64,000 nucleotides of DNA, from the NCBI GenBank assembly GCA_013368315.1, contig JAACJM010000330.1, positions 1 to 64,000 of the forward strand. The letters are read 5' to 3'. A program made the translations under genes and the position numbers. Each line of letters opens with the position of its first letter. Within the stretch, counting starts at the first letter, position 1. Source of the DNA: Tetrapyrgos nigripes. Its lineage: Eukaryota; Basidiomycota; Agaricomycetes; Agaricales; Campanellaceae. Under the pieces are notes generated by a model, which did not search any database, was not told the DNA's origin, and worked only from the letters and a program-made list of their open reading frames with translations. Shown in pieces: positions 33,364 to 42,849 of the stretch.

Positions 33364-34597
33364 TCGACATGAATGCGGATTCCAAGGGTAGGGAGCATTT
33401 TTGAAGCCCTCTGCACACAACCAGATAACTAGCAATTACTTGGAGACTGCATCTCCAAGTTATTGCTAATGTTCTCCTTTTGCCAAATTGCACTTCATCT
33501 TTGATTTCTTCACTGTTCATTTCCTACTTGTACCATACACTTCTCCTGTTCAAATAACATTGTTTACATTGCCCCCAAGCCTTCAACAGTGCTGGGGGTC
33601 CATACACTTCCATATGGTGCATCTCATACATGTTTTCCTAAAAGTTCTAACTCTTTGAGTTGAGACTTTTAGTGTACACTTATGCATTGCGATCGCTATA
33701 CTTACCTGTTTGACCTGCTACTTCAACACAGCCTTTCGTACGTTATTATCCATCTCCCGTTTCAATTTTGGCCAAATCGGTTAATATCTGCCTTCGCAAT
33801 GTTCACTTTAAGTTACAGATCTCTTTTGATCAGTTATCTCCTTTCATGACTTTACTCCATTCTGCTTTCCCTTTCACATACCTTTTATATCCAAATGTCC
33901 AGACTGCATCTGGTGCATTCCCTCCGCTTCCTGCGCTTCCTGTGATCCAGTCTGCCCTGGTCCAGGCTAGATCTCACCCAGTGATCAGATCTGATAAATC
34001 CATCAGCAGGTGCCACATGTGTGAGCAGAGGCCTGTTGATGGGCGAAGTTTTGATAGTCTGATTGCTGCTTGCTTTCTCCCCTCATCTCCTACCTCCTCC
34101 CCACAAGAAAGCAAGTTTGGTGAGCACATCTAGTGCGCTTTTTGGTGGTTTAGACTGTTCTAACCACTGCCACTCCAGTCTGCAGTCACGGTACAGTGCA
34201 CAGCTCCCTTGTAGTTCACTCTGTGTACACTGTAGATGGTAAGCTTCGCTTCTACAGTCTGTTTAAGCGTTGGTAACACCCCTAGAGCGTACAGATATCA
34301 GCCAGACACTTCACTACTCTGTCCTAGTGTGTTTGTGGGTTGGATATCTCGCTCCCAGTGCGTTATCAACGTAGTTACACCGCTCTACAGCTGTACTAAC
34401 ACTCCCCTTTGGATCTCTCTTGTAGATCCAGCCAGTAGGACGCATTTTTTGGCACCCACCCTCCTCTCCCACTGTTCTTATGTACTTAAGTTAAACACAT
34501 AGTCAGTACATCTGTATTTAGCACTACTCGATCTGTAATGTATTTGGGCTTTGGCCTGCGTTGTGGCTAATCCTCCTTGAGTGATGAGCAGCAGAGG
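33364..34597 (-). repeat. 1.24 kb repeat arm D, full length
   Basis: Inverted relative to C. The inner end TCGACATGAATG is at 33,364 and the outer end, read on the minus strand as CCTCTGCTGCTCATCACTCA, is at 34,597. It contains the hairpin (about 33,430-33,475) and the outward frame (33,768-34,133). With C it encloses 3.4 kb. Confidence 0.85.
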
Positions 34598-34713
34598 TCT
34601 GCTGATACCAAGCTTCAGACAGCAGCATTACTTGCCAGTCCTGAAGCTGTTATTCAAGCAACCCCTGTTGTTCACTCTTCACCAAATGTGTGCACTTTCA
34701 AAGCATGGAAGTA
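34598..34713 (+). pseudogene. Possible 3' part of gene zeta
   Basis: Right after arm D an open frame reads SADTKLQTAALLASPEAVIQ and on to VCTFKAWK, then TAG. It starts with TCTGCTGAT, and the sequence before arm A ends in-frame with a similar Ser-Ala-Ala-Asp stretch. It could be the continuation of zeta. This is inference. Confidence 0.35.
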
Positions 34714-35039
34714 GACTGAGGGCAAGGGTTGCTCTTACAATGACTTGGTGATGCATTTGAGTGTTGACAAAAACATGATGCTAGTAAGTTACAATATGTT
34801 GGCTATAGTAAGCTTCCTGTGCTGTGATGAAGTTAATGCAATACCTCAAAGTCCACCTCATCACTATGAAACAGCTTCTTGTGGACTATGCAAAGGCACA
34901 TATTAGCAACAACAGGACCTTCAATGTCTATGGTGCTGGTTATGTCCAAAAGCTTCATTCAATAATGGGTGCTCTTGAAGGCAATCTCTTCTAACAAGGC
35001 CTGGATGTTTTGGTTCAGGGATCTCTTTGGTGTAGCCCT

Positions 35040-36434
35040 AGGCAGAAGCTGGAGGGAGGCCAACTGTTTTTCCCTGCTAAATTTGTGGAAGCTGCCATCA
35101 AGGAGCAGAAGGTCAAAGAGGAGATTGACAAGATAGAGGGAGAGAGAGAGCAGCTGGCACAGTAGAGCATGAGGTAGTGGTGAAGAAGCTAGAGGATAAG
35201 AGGAAGGCTGAACAGGAGGTTGAACAAATCCATCACTAATCTTCAAAAAAAGCTTGACATCAGAGAGCAAGAATTTCATGACAAGGAGCAGCACAAGAAG
35301 AAGAAGATGGATGCAATCACTCAGGAGATAGACAAAATAAAGTTGAAGGAGGAAAAGAGGCAGAAAGATATCAATGATCAAGTAAAGGCACTTCAAGAGC
35401 AAGAACCTCTATCCTTTAATGCAGAGAATGTGCCAGGGTCAGGTCCATCATTCACATGTTTCCAGCAGGAAGCAGCAGAAGCAGTTGCACCAACTCAAGT
35501 TTCTGTAGCTGATATCTCTGCATGGTCTGCTGTAGATGTGGACGATCAAGATGATCAGAATTCTCTGGGATTGGATTAGTGGTGTTGCTGGCTGGCATTG
35601 AGAGATAAGCTGAACTTTGTTGCTACAGTATGCAGTATGTGCTGAGATCTAGAGGCTGTGTACCTGCTGCTGATTGTGTTTTCTCTTTATCATTACTCTT
35701 CCAGACTTTATTCAGAGCTGGAAAGATCTTAGGCTGACAAGAAGAGAGGAAGCTAGTGATGTCAAAATGAAGGATATAGATGCTCCATTCCAGCTGGTAG
35801 CAGCTCTCAATTCATCTACCAGAGCATCCAAATCCCCTGTATTATTCTCAACCTGATCCAGGAAAAGGCCACAGATATCATCACCATCTCCCAAACATGG
35901 TAGGTCAAATTGGTCAAAGTATATTTGGATATATTTTCAACTATGTTTTCAATAGCTCAAAGATGTCAGGTTTTAGAACTGGGTTCCTCCAGTGAGAATG
36001 ATGAACAAAGATCTGAAACCGAGGATGATAAACAGCCAGAAGGCCTTCCAGAACATGAACCAGCTTGTTCTCATTGCCTTCTGACATTCCTCTGTCACTG
36101 GCTGAATGCCTCTGCTGATGACAGTTTTGTTCCATTCGAAAATGTACTCCTACAAGTGTGTCACAAGAAACAATACACTCTTTGGAGGGATCAGCTCAAA
36201 TCCATCAGCAATGAGAAGACAATAAATGAACATGATGTCAAAAACATGGCAGAAATTGTACAGATGTATGAAGGTGTAGAGCTTAAAGTGATCACACTTC
36301 AGGGCCCAGTTACTTGGTCATGCATTGAAGAAGTTGTAGAGAATAGAAATTTTGTTCAGGTCCAACTCACCTTTTCCTCTCATTCACCAAAAGAGACCTT
36401 TCTCATTCAGAAACTGAAACAGGAACAGGTGTAA
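35040..36434 (+). pseudogene. Unrecognised coiled-coil gene, multi-exon
   Basis: The first part (35,060-35,579, one frameshift near 35,165-35,215) reads PAKFVEAAIKEQKVKEEIDK, then LQKKLDIREQEFHDKEQHKK and KLKEEKRQKDINDQVKALQE, a long charged coiled coil. An acidic tail (VDVDDQDDQNSLGLD) follows. After further exons (ASDVKMKDIDAPFQLVAALN near 35,755-35,815) an intron at about 35,900-35,954 (GTAGGT to TCAATAG) leads to 35,955-36,434, an acidic, balanced domain (ENDEQRSETEDDKQPEGLPE, SFVPFENVLLQVCHKKQYTL, LKVITLQGPVTWSCIEEVVE). The function is unknown and more than one gene may be present. Confidence 0.35.
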
Positions 36435-36480
36435 TGTAACCAATACTTTTCTTATCTTATCTTCTAGCTCATACTTATCT

Positions 36481-37973
36481 TCAACTTCCTCTTTGAGGAA
36501 TGATTAGATCAAAAACTTGGGCAATAGAGAGTAGCAACTGATCTCTTTGAGAAGGGCTTGTGAAAACAAAGCTCTCTGGCAAGATTAGCCCCTGTTTTGT
36601 CACATTATCAGCTACCTCAAAGTCATCAAGGTACAATTTAGAGAAATTCACTGTAAACAGTCCACCTTTGCTAGTTTTCTTGAAAATCTTAGTCCAGATC
36701 AATTTTGAATCTTTCCTAATATCTGGCCACCATTTATTAGGGCGGTTGAAAGGTAAGGATGCTGTTTCACTCTGTTTTGAAGCTAAACGAGATGATTTGC
36801 TAAGTTCATAGGCATTGGGATGTATCAAAAGTATCTGTTCTATTGTGGCTTCAAAGAAAAACTTTATGATCTGTTAGAATATTCATTAAAGCCATCACAA
36901 CAGTTTCAAGAACATATCCAGCAATGGACACACCAATGGTATAGAATACCTTCCTATTTTTTATAGGACCAGGGAAGCTGGGGTGACATCCAGCTCAGGT
37001 GTACTTGTGTCCATTATCTTTCAAAGTGGATGATCAGGTCAAAGAATACAGCAGGGAGTCCAGAGAGGAGAGAAAAAGTGAGCAAGCCAATCAAACTGGC
37101 ACCCTTGCTAAAGGACCTGAGCAAGTTGACAATTTCTTGAAGGCCCATATTACTGTGCTGTAGCCTTGAGAGGGTTGCAAGAACTGGGGCCCTATCCTTT
37201 TCTGTGTTGGTCAATTGTGCTGTAGCAGTGGCAGCATTCATTGTTAATAAGGTTGAGCATTGCATGCCAGTTGGAATTGCTAACCACCACTCTGCAAATG
37301 TATGGTAAGTAAGTATTATACAGGACTTACTTGCCAGTATATGCTAAGCAATGGATTCTCCTTATGTGCCACAGCCAAGGCCATTGCACCATGGTGTCCC
37401 GCCAACACCATGACAGGCCAATAGGTTGAGTTTGAATCAACTGGCTTCTAGCAAAGTTCCATCCAGCTTCTGAAAAGGGAATTACATACATCTGGGTATT
37501 TCAGTCTTTTTGAGGTAGTGTAACCTTCCAAATACTGAAAAGTTCATGGATAAAAGAGTTGAGCTTTTGGTTGAAAGGATTTGCCCTCATCGATGATAAA
37601 GAAATATTGTATGTGCCAATCAAAGCCCTTTCCAGCAAAGTGTCTATGAGTTTACTGGAATTCAACTGCAAGAGAAATGGAGTAAACCTTTCATTGACAG
37701 CTGCCTTTTGAAGGTTTTGTGGCACTTTGATAGAAAATGGCTTGCTGAGAGATTGAATCCACTGCAACAGTGCAGTGTCACTTGTAAGCAACCCAGGGAA
37801 TGCTTCTTCAATGGAAGCATTCTTCTGTGGAGCGAACTAGTAGGCATGTAAAGGCCAAGAATATAAATAAGATATGAGACAAGCACATTAGCTTTGATAT
37901 TGACAGCTACCTTGAAGATGGAGAAGAACTTTACAACAACTGCCAGCAACAGCCTTGGCCCCACACTCATCAC
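36481..37973 (-). pseudogene. Unrecognised minus-strand gene with several exons
   Basis: Three coding-like blocks on the minus strand probably form one gene: 37,770-37,501 (FTPFLLQLNSSKLIDTLLER), 37,240-37,014 (VLATLSRLQHSNMGLQEIVN, then a hydrophobic stretch ASLIGLLTFSLLSGLPAVFF that could cross a membrane) and 36,828-36,481 (WWPDIRKDSKLIWTKIFKKT, LYLDDFEVADNVTKQG, LPESFVFTSPSQRDQLLLSI). No motif of a known family was recognised, and the exon joints were not resolved. Confidence 0.35.
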
Positions 37974-38049
37974 TCCATTCTCCAGGTCCGCTACTACTTC
38001 TGGGAAGGAGACAACAGTATAATCCTATCCAGCAATCTAGCCCTACTCC

Positions 38050-39522
38050 ACTCCCACTTCCTATGCCTTGCCTTCAGCCACCTGCCATTTTCTGCTTCTG
38101 AAATCAGTACTTCTACTGTTCTGTCACCAGATCTTGCTCACACTTCACTTCCGCTATCTGTTCCACCTTCTGCCATACCAACAGCCTGTCCCAATCCATC
38201 TCCTCCTCCTGTGTCACCAGCTCCACTCAGTCTGCTACGTCCCCAAGCACTGACATCAACATGTCCTCTGCTGCTCTTGAAAACCTCCTTTAGGCTCTGG
38301 TCAACAACCAGAACCAGCTGCAACAGGCAATCACCAATTTGGTCAATAGACCTATCCACGAATCCTCAGACAAAACTCCCAAACCTGCTCCGTTCAAAGG
38401 CGAGCCAGCCAAACTTGACTCATTCCTATCTTTCTTCATTCTCTGGGCTGGAGAACAGAAACAGCTCAAACTTGATAATGGGAAACTTGACCCACAGAAG
38501 TGCATTGCAGAAGCACTCAGAGTACGCTCATCATATCAGCAGAGTCTGAGCAGAAGAAGCCAGAGCAGTCTTTCCCTGGAAGGGGAACTGGGACAACTTC
38601 ACCCATGCACTAAAGGTTCAGTGTGGAGTAGCAAACGAGCAACAGCTGGCCAAGAACAAGCTCAAGATATTGAAGCAGGGAGATAAAACAGTCACAGAGT
38701 TCTCTCAGATTTTCAAGATGTAGGCAGAGAAGACTGGGTTCTCAGATCAGGACCTCCAGTACAAGTTCCGAAAGCGCCTTCATTAGCAAATGTGGAGCTA
38801 GGACAGAAGGAGGCCCCTAAAAACCTAGACGAGCTGATCAACTGAGCACTTCATGTGGAACAGACCCTAGCAGAGTTCATAGGAAAACCAGTCACTGGTC
38901 CTACCCATCCCTCTCCAGATTCTCCTTGGCGCGAGACCCTAACGCCATGGACGTTGACACCTCCCGTACTGAGCATCTCCAGGGTAGCAGACACACCTTC
39001 GTGGACTACCAGAAGGCGATGCAGAGGTGCTGCTATGGCTGTGGTTCCAAGGATCACATGAAATGAGATGGGAACCACAGATGTGATAAGTGTGACTACT
39101 GTGAGAGGATGGGTCATCGTTCTTCTGTCTGTCAGACAGTGTGTGGCTGCCACTGGAAGTGACTCTTTTAGTCTCTTCCCTGATGATCCACTGCTCTCTA
39201 CCTCTACTCCTGCCCCCACTGCTACTGTTGCTGCTTCCTCATCCACTGAATCGCTGTTCATGCTCACTGCCTTGCAAAAATCTATTGCCGATCAAACTGC
39301 TAACCAACAGGGTTTTTGAAATGGGTGTCCATTCCCACCACAGTGCAAACACTCTTGACTACCCACATGCTCTCTTGTTCCTCATACAATTCTATTTCTT
39401 CATGTACCATATCCAGTATCCCCGAAATAGAATCTTGTGCTTCTCACTTCCGTATACATGTGAAACTCTGAGGAAGACGAAATGAGGCAGTGGTAGTGGC
39501 GATGGTTAACAGTGGAGCTACA
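38050..39522 (+). pseudogene. Gypsy element X, left part: gag and start of protease
   Basis: From about 38,262: MSSAALENLL, a stop, then ALVNNQNQLQQAITNLVNRP, KPAPFKGEPAKLDSFLSFF and ILWAGEQKQLKLDNGKLDP, which is gag of Ty3/gypsy type. Two Cys/His knuckles lie near 39,030-39,130: CYGCGSKDH, a TGA, then CDKCDYCERMGHRSSVC. The protease begins at about 39,485 (VVAMVNSGAT, with Asn in place of the catalytic Asp). It is cut at 39,522 by element Y and resumes at 47,363. The element is old, with several stops. Its 5' LTR was not identified. Confidence 0.8.
39518..39522 (+). other. Target-site duplication CTACA of element Y (left)
   Basis: CTACA before the 5' LTR matches CTACA at 47,363-47,367 after the 3' LTR. 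Confidence 0.9.
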
Positions 39523-39626
39523 TGTAATGATCAACCCCTCCTTATCCACTTACTCCACTATCCTCAGTGCATTAGACACTCCTCACTCCTTAGACTCTTC
39601 CCTGTTTCTCTTTCCCTATCTAAGTA

Positions 39627-41253
39627 CAGTGGGCAAAAAAATTGTCCGCATGTTTCACACTTTTGCAAAGATTGTCAATTATAGAGCTACTGAATAGAGA
39701 TGAGACAAAATAGTCAGTGATGGCCTGAAAGCCCTTGATAAGTGCTATGATAATCTTTTTGCTTTGTGTTATTTGGTCAAATACCCATGGAGATATACCC
39801 AATTTAAAATGGTAAGTCATTTGGACAATTTTTTGAGTTGCTACTTTATCAATACTATTGGCACAATGTGATGCCTCATAGATGACATCATAAGTGGAGC
39901 TGTACAGTGATGCAATGTATACATTATAATGATGTCATAGCTGTCAGCTAGACCATATATAAGGACATCCAGATCATCTATTGCCCCCATAAAATCATGA
40001 GACCCATCACCTCCACTCAGAAAGACAATGTCCTCTCTCATCTCCAAACTGGCGCTTCATCCAGGGAAATCTCTGCTCAAACTGGAGTATCCAAGTCAAC
40101 GGTTGCCTCTCTGGCCAAAGAGATGTATCCTGACAAGGAGAACCATAAGGCAGGGCGCCCTAAGAAGCTCTCTACCACTGATGAACGGGCTGCTATCAAA
40201 CAAATCAACACTGGGAAAGCCAGGAACGCTGCAGAGGTGGCCAGAAACATTAATCCCCTTCTTGACCAAGCTATCTCCACCCAAACCATCCGAAATTCCC
40301 TTCACAAACATGGTGTAGACACCAAGAAACCACAGAAAAAGCCCAAACTCACTGCAGCTCACAGGAAGGCTCGTTTAAAATTTGCAGAGAAGTACAAGGA
40401 CTGGACTGTGGATGACTGGAAACGGGTTATATGGTCAGATGAGACTAAAATCAATCAGTTTGGGTCAGATGGGCAGCAGTTTGTGTGGGGTAGGACAGGT
40501 GAATCCATGGGAGAGAGAGATGTGGTGGAAACAGTTAAATTTGGAGGAGGAAATATCATGGTGTGGGGGTGTATGGGATGGGATGGACCTGGAAACATGG
40601 CAGAGGTTGAGGGAAGGATGGATGCAGAGCAGTATGTGGACATTTTGGAGAACAATCTTCTGGAGAGCATGGATCGTTTGGGTGTTGATCCAGAGATGGC
40701 CATTTTTCAGCAGGATAACGATCCAAAACATAAGTCAAAACTAGCCACCAAATGGTTTGAGGAGAACAAAATCCATTGCATGAGCTGGCCTGCTCAGTCT
40801 CCTGACCTAAACCCCATTGAACACCTCTGGACAACCCTCAAACGCAAACTCAACGAGTATGATACAGCACCATCTGAAGTTTGGGAAATATGGGATAGAG
40901 CAGCAGAAAAGTGGGTGGAAATCACAGAAGAGGATTGTCAGAAATTGATCAGGAGTATGCCTAGAAGGATCAAAGCTGTTTTGAAGGCTAAAGGAGGGCA
41001 TACCAAGTACTGAGCAAGCACTTTCTGTATTTTAAGGCATATGTCAAAAAATTGTCCAAATGACTTACCATTTTAAATTGAGTATATCTCCATGGGTATT
41101 TGACCAAATAACACAAAACAAGGAGATTATCATAGCACTTATCAAGGGCTTTCAGGCCATCATTGACCATTTTGTCTCATCTCTATTCAGTAGCTCTATA
41201 ATTGACAATCTCTGCAAAAGTATGAAACATGCGGACAATTTTTTTGCCCACTG
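39627..41253 (+). mobile_element. Tc1/mariner transposon, complete, inside the 5' LTR of Y
   Basis: It begins CAGTGGGCAAAAAAATTGTC and ends with the complement. The terminal inverted repeats are 39,627-39,836 and 41,044-41,253 (210 bp, about nine mismatches). TA flanks both ends (39,625-39,626 and 41,254-41,255). It holds one intact transposase gene. Repeats this long are more than the ends of classical mariner but occur in some Tc1 families. It landed directly 5' of the TATATATAC box of the LTR. Confidence 0.95.
39997..41013 (+). CDS. Tc1/mariner transposase, intact, DD34E
   Basis: This 338-residue protein cuts the element out and pastes it at TA sites. Residues 1-110 form the paired-like helix-turn-helix region (GASSREISAQTGVSKSTVAS, then AGRPKKLSTTDER and the second domain ISTQTIRNSLHKHGV). 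The catalytic core has IWSDETKI (first Asp), MAIFQQDNDPKHKS (second Asp) and QSPDLNPIEHLW (Glu), with 34 residues between the second Asp and the Glu. WGRTGESM and VWGCMGWDGPG are typical of the family. The gene has no stop or frameshift, its length is normal, and both terminal repeats are present, so it may still be functional. The start at 39,997 is the first ATG after the left repeat. Confidence 0.95.
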   Translation: MRPITSTQKDNVLSHLQTGASSREISAQTGVSKSTVASLAKEMYPDKENHKAGRPKKLSTTDERAAIKQINTGKARNAAEVARNINPLLDQAISTQTIRNSLHKHGVDTKKPQKKPKLTAAHRKARLKFAEKYKDWTVDDWKRVIWSDETKINQFGSDGQQFVWGRTGESMGERDVVETVKFGGGNIMVWGCMGWDGPGNMAEVEGRMDAEQYVDILENNLLESMDRLGVDPEMAIFQQDNDPKHKSKLATKWFEENKIHCMSWPAQSPDLNPIEHLWTTLKRKLNEYDTAPSEVWEIWDRAAEKWVEITEEDCQKLIRSMPRRIKAVLKAKGGHTKY

Positions 41254-41371
41254 TATATATACTTGTACATTTCGTAGTATTCTTTAGTCTAATCAACTAT
41301 TATTTCTCTTCTAAAGTCATCTATCTAAGTCTTACTAGGGTTGGCCAGCACCCTTACAGTTTGATTAGACT
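41254..41371 (+). promoter_or_regulatory. LTR core promoter, predicted RNA start and self-primer site of Y
   Basis: TATATATAC at 41,254 lies 32 bp before AGTCTAATCAA (41,286-41,296). That 11-mer is the exact complement of TTGATTAGACT at 41,361-41,371. In Tf1/sushi elements the first 11 nt of the RNA fold back on such a site and prime reverse transcription, so the RNA start is predicted at 41,286. The 3' LTR has the same spacing (47,258 and 47,290). Confidence 0.65.
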
Positions 41372-41449
41372 TCTTTTTTCATGAAATCTCGACTCACTCT
41401 ACCTCTACTCTCCCTCTACTCCTTTTCTCACGTTACTCCTAATCCCATC

Positions 41450-42729
41450 ATGTCTGAAAATTGGAGTTACTACAACGCTCCTCCACAATCCTTCAACCCC
41501 AACACTGGCGAGGAGACTACAGCTGCTGCCCCAACATCAGTTTTGCTGAGTACGTTGCCATTGGCGGGGCAATTGACGCCATCAAAGAACTCCAAGACTG
41601 GTGCACAGCCACTACCACCACTCTCAGGCAGATCCAAACTGAGCTGGGCAACAACGACGTTCTTCAGAACATCTAAGCTCAGCAAGGCAACACTGCTACG
41701 TCTATTCGCAACATCGAGGCCCTCATCACAAACCTCACTCAGCAAACTTCAGCCACATCATCCACACAGCCACCTGTCAATCAACCTTCTTTTTCTTCCA
41801 CATCGAATTCTACAGCGACCGCATCGGATCCATCTTCCTCCACATCTACTACCACAAACCACAACCACCTCGACTGTTAAACCGCCTTCTTTCACACAAC
41901 CGGATAAGTTCAAGGGCAAATCGTCGGATGTCGAGTATTTCATTAGAGAGGTGACAGATGCTATTGAGTTGTTGGGTCCTTCGCTGCCGACGGAGAGGTC
42001 GAAATGTCTATGGATGACAACGTTGTTGGGTGAGGGGTCTCCTAAACAATGGTATTTTTCAGTTTCAACTGGAGAGCCTACACTACTTAATTCTTTTTCT
42101 GCATTTGTCGAGCGTTTCAAAGACCATTTTGGTGACAGCAACCTGGAGTACAACGCTGAGCTCAAACTCAAAAAGCTCCCGCTTACGCATCTCGTTTCTT
42201 GGAACTTGTCGTTCACGTTGATTGGAGCGAATCTACCAAGATTAACCAATTCTACACTAATCTCAAAACTGCTACCAAAGATCAAATCAGTCAAACCAAA
42301 TGTGACGAGCGTCCGAAGACCTTTCTTGACTTCAAAAAATGGGTCATCGACATCGACAACTGAGTGCACGAACGTGAAGAAGAACGAAAAGAAGAAACTT
42401 CCAAATCATCTTCTCCTCCCTCCTCCTCCAAAAACAACAGACCTTCGAATTCTCCCACTACTCCCTCTACCTCACACAACTCTTTGTCGAGCTCTAGCCT
42501 TCCTTCTGGTGAGCCTATGCAAGTAGATGCCACCAAGACAGGTAAACCGCGTCCAAAGCTAACGGATGAAGAAAAAAAGCGTAAGAAGGATTTAGGCTTA
42601 TGTGGGTACTGTGGAAAATGCGGTAAGGATATCGATACTTGTCCAAACCGTCCGCCGTGGGTTGTTAAACGCATGGAGGCTGCCAAAGCTGCCAAAGCTT
42701 CTTCCCCTTCGGGAAAGCTTAACTGGTAA
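41450..42729 (+). pseudogene. Gag of element Y, frameshifted
   Basis: ATG at 41,450 (MSENWSYYNAPPQSFNPNTG). Frames change near 41,530, 41,670 and 42,360. The capsid-like core reads PDKFKGKSSDVEYFIREVTD, WYFSVSTGEPTLLNSFSAFV and RFKDHFGDSNLEYNAELKL. The end is Ser/Lys-rich with a zinc knuckle LCGYCGKCGKDIDTCPNRP, in which the expected His of CX2CX4HX4C is Lys. Gag packages the RNA; this copy is broken. Confidence 0.8.
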
Positions 42730-42849
42730 CTCTACTCGTACTCTAGAGTCGCTGGTTGGTGCAGGAGTACACCATCGCTCTCCCTTGCAATTGGGACCGG
42801 CAACCAAGTTCGAAAGAACTACAGACGGCTCATGGTGTCCTATCACTAC

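Noticed and set aside
39655..39670. CACTTTTGCAAAGA in the Tc1 inverted repeat as another copy of the intronic palindrome
   Set aside because: It is part of the conserved Tc1 terminal repeat, the palindrome is incomplete, and the context is unrelated.
42291..42695. 134-codon minus frame in element Y
   Set aside because: Shadow of the Ser/Lys-rich gag end.
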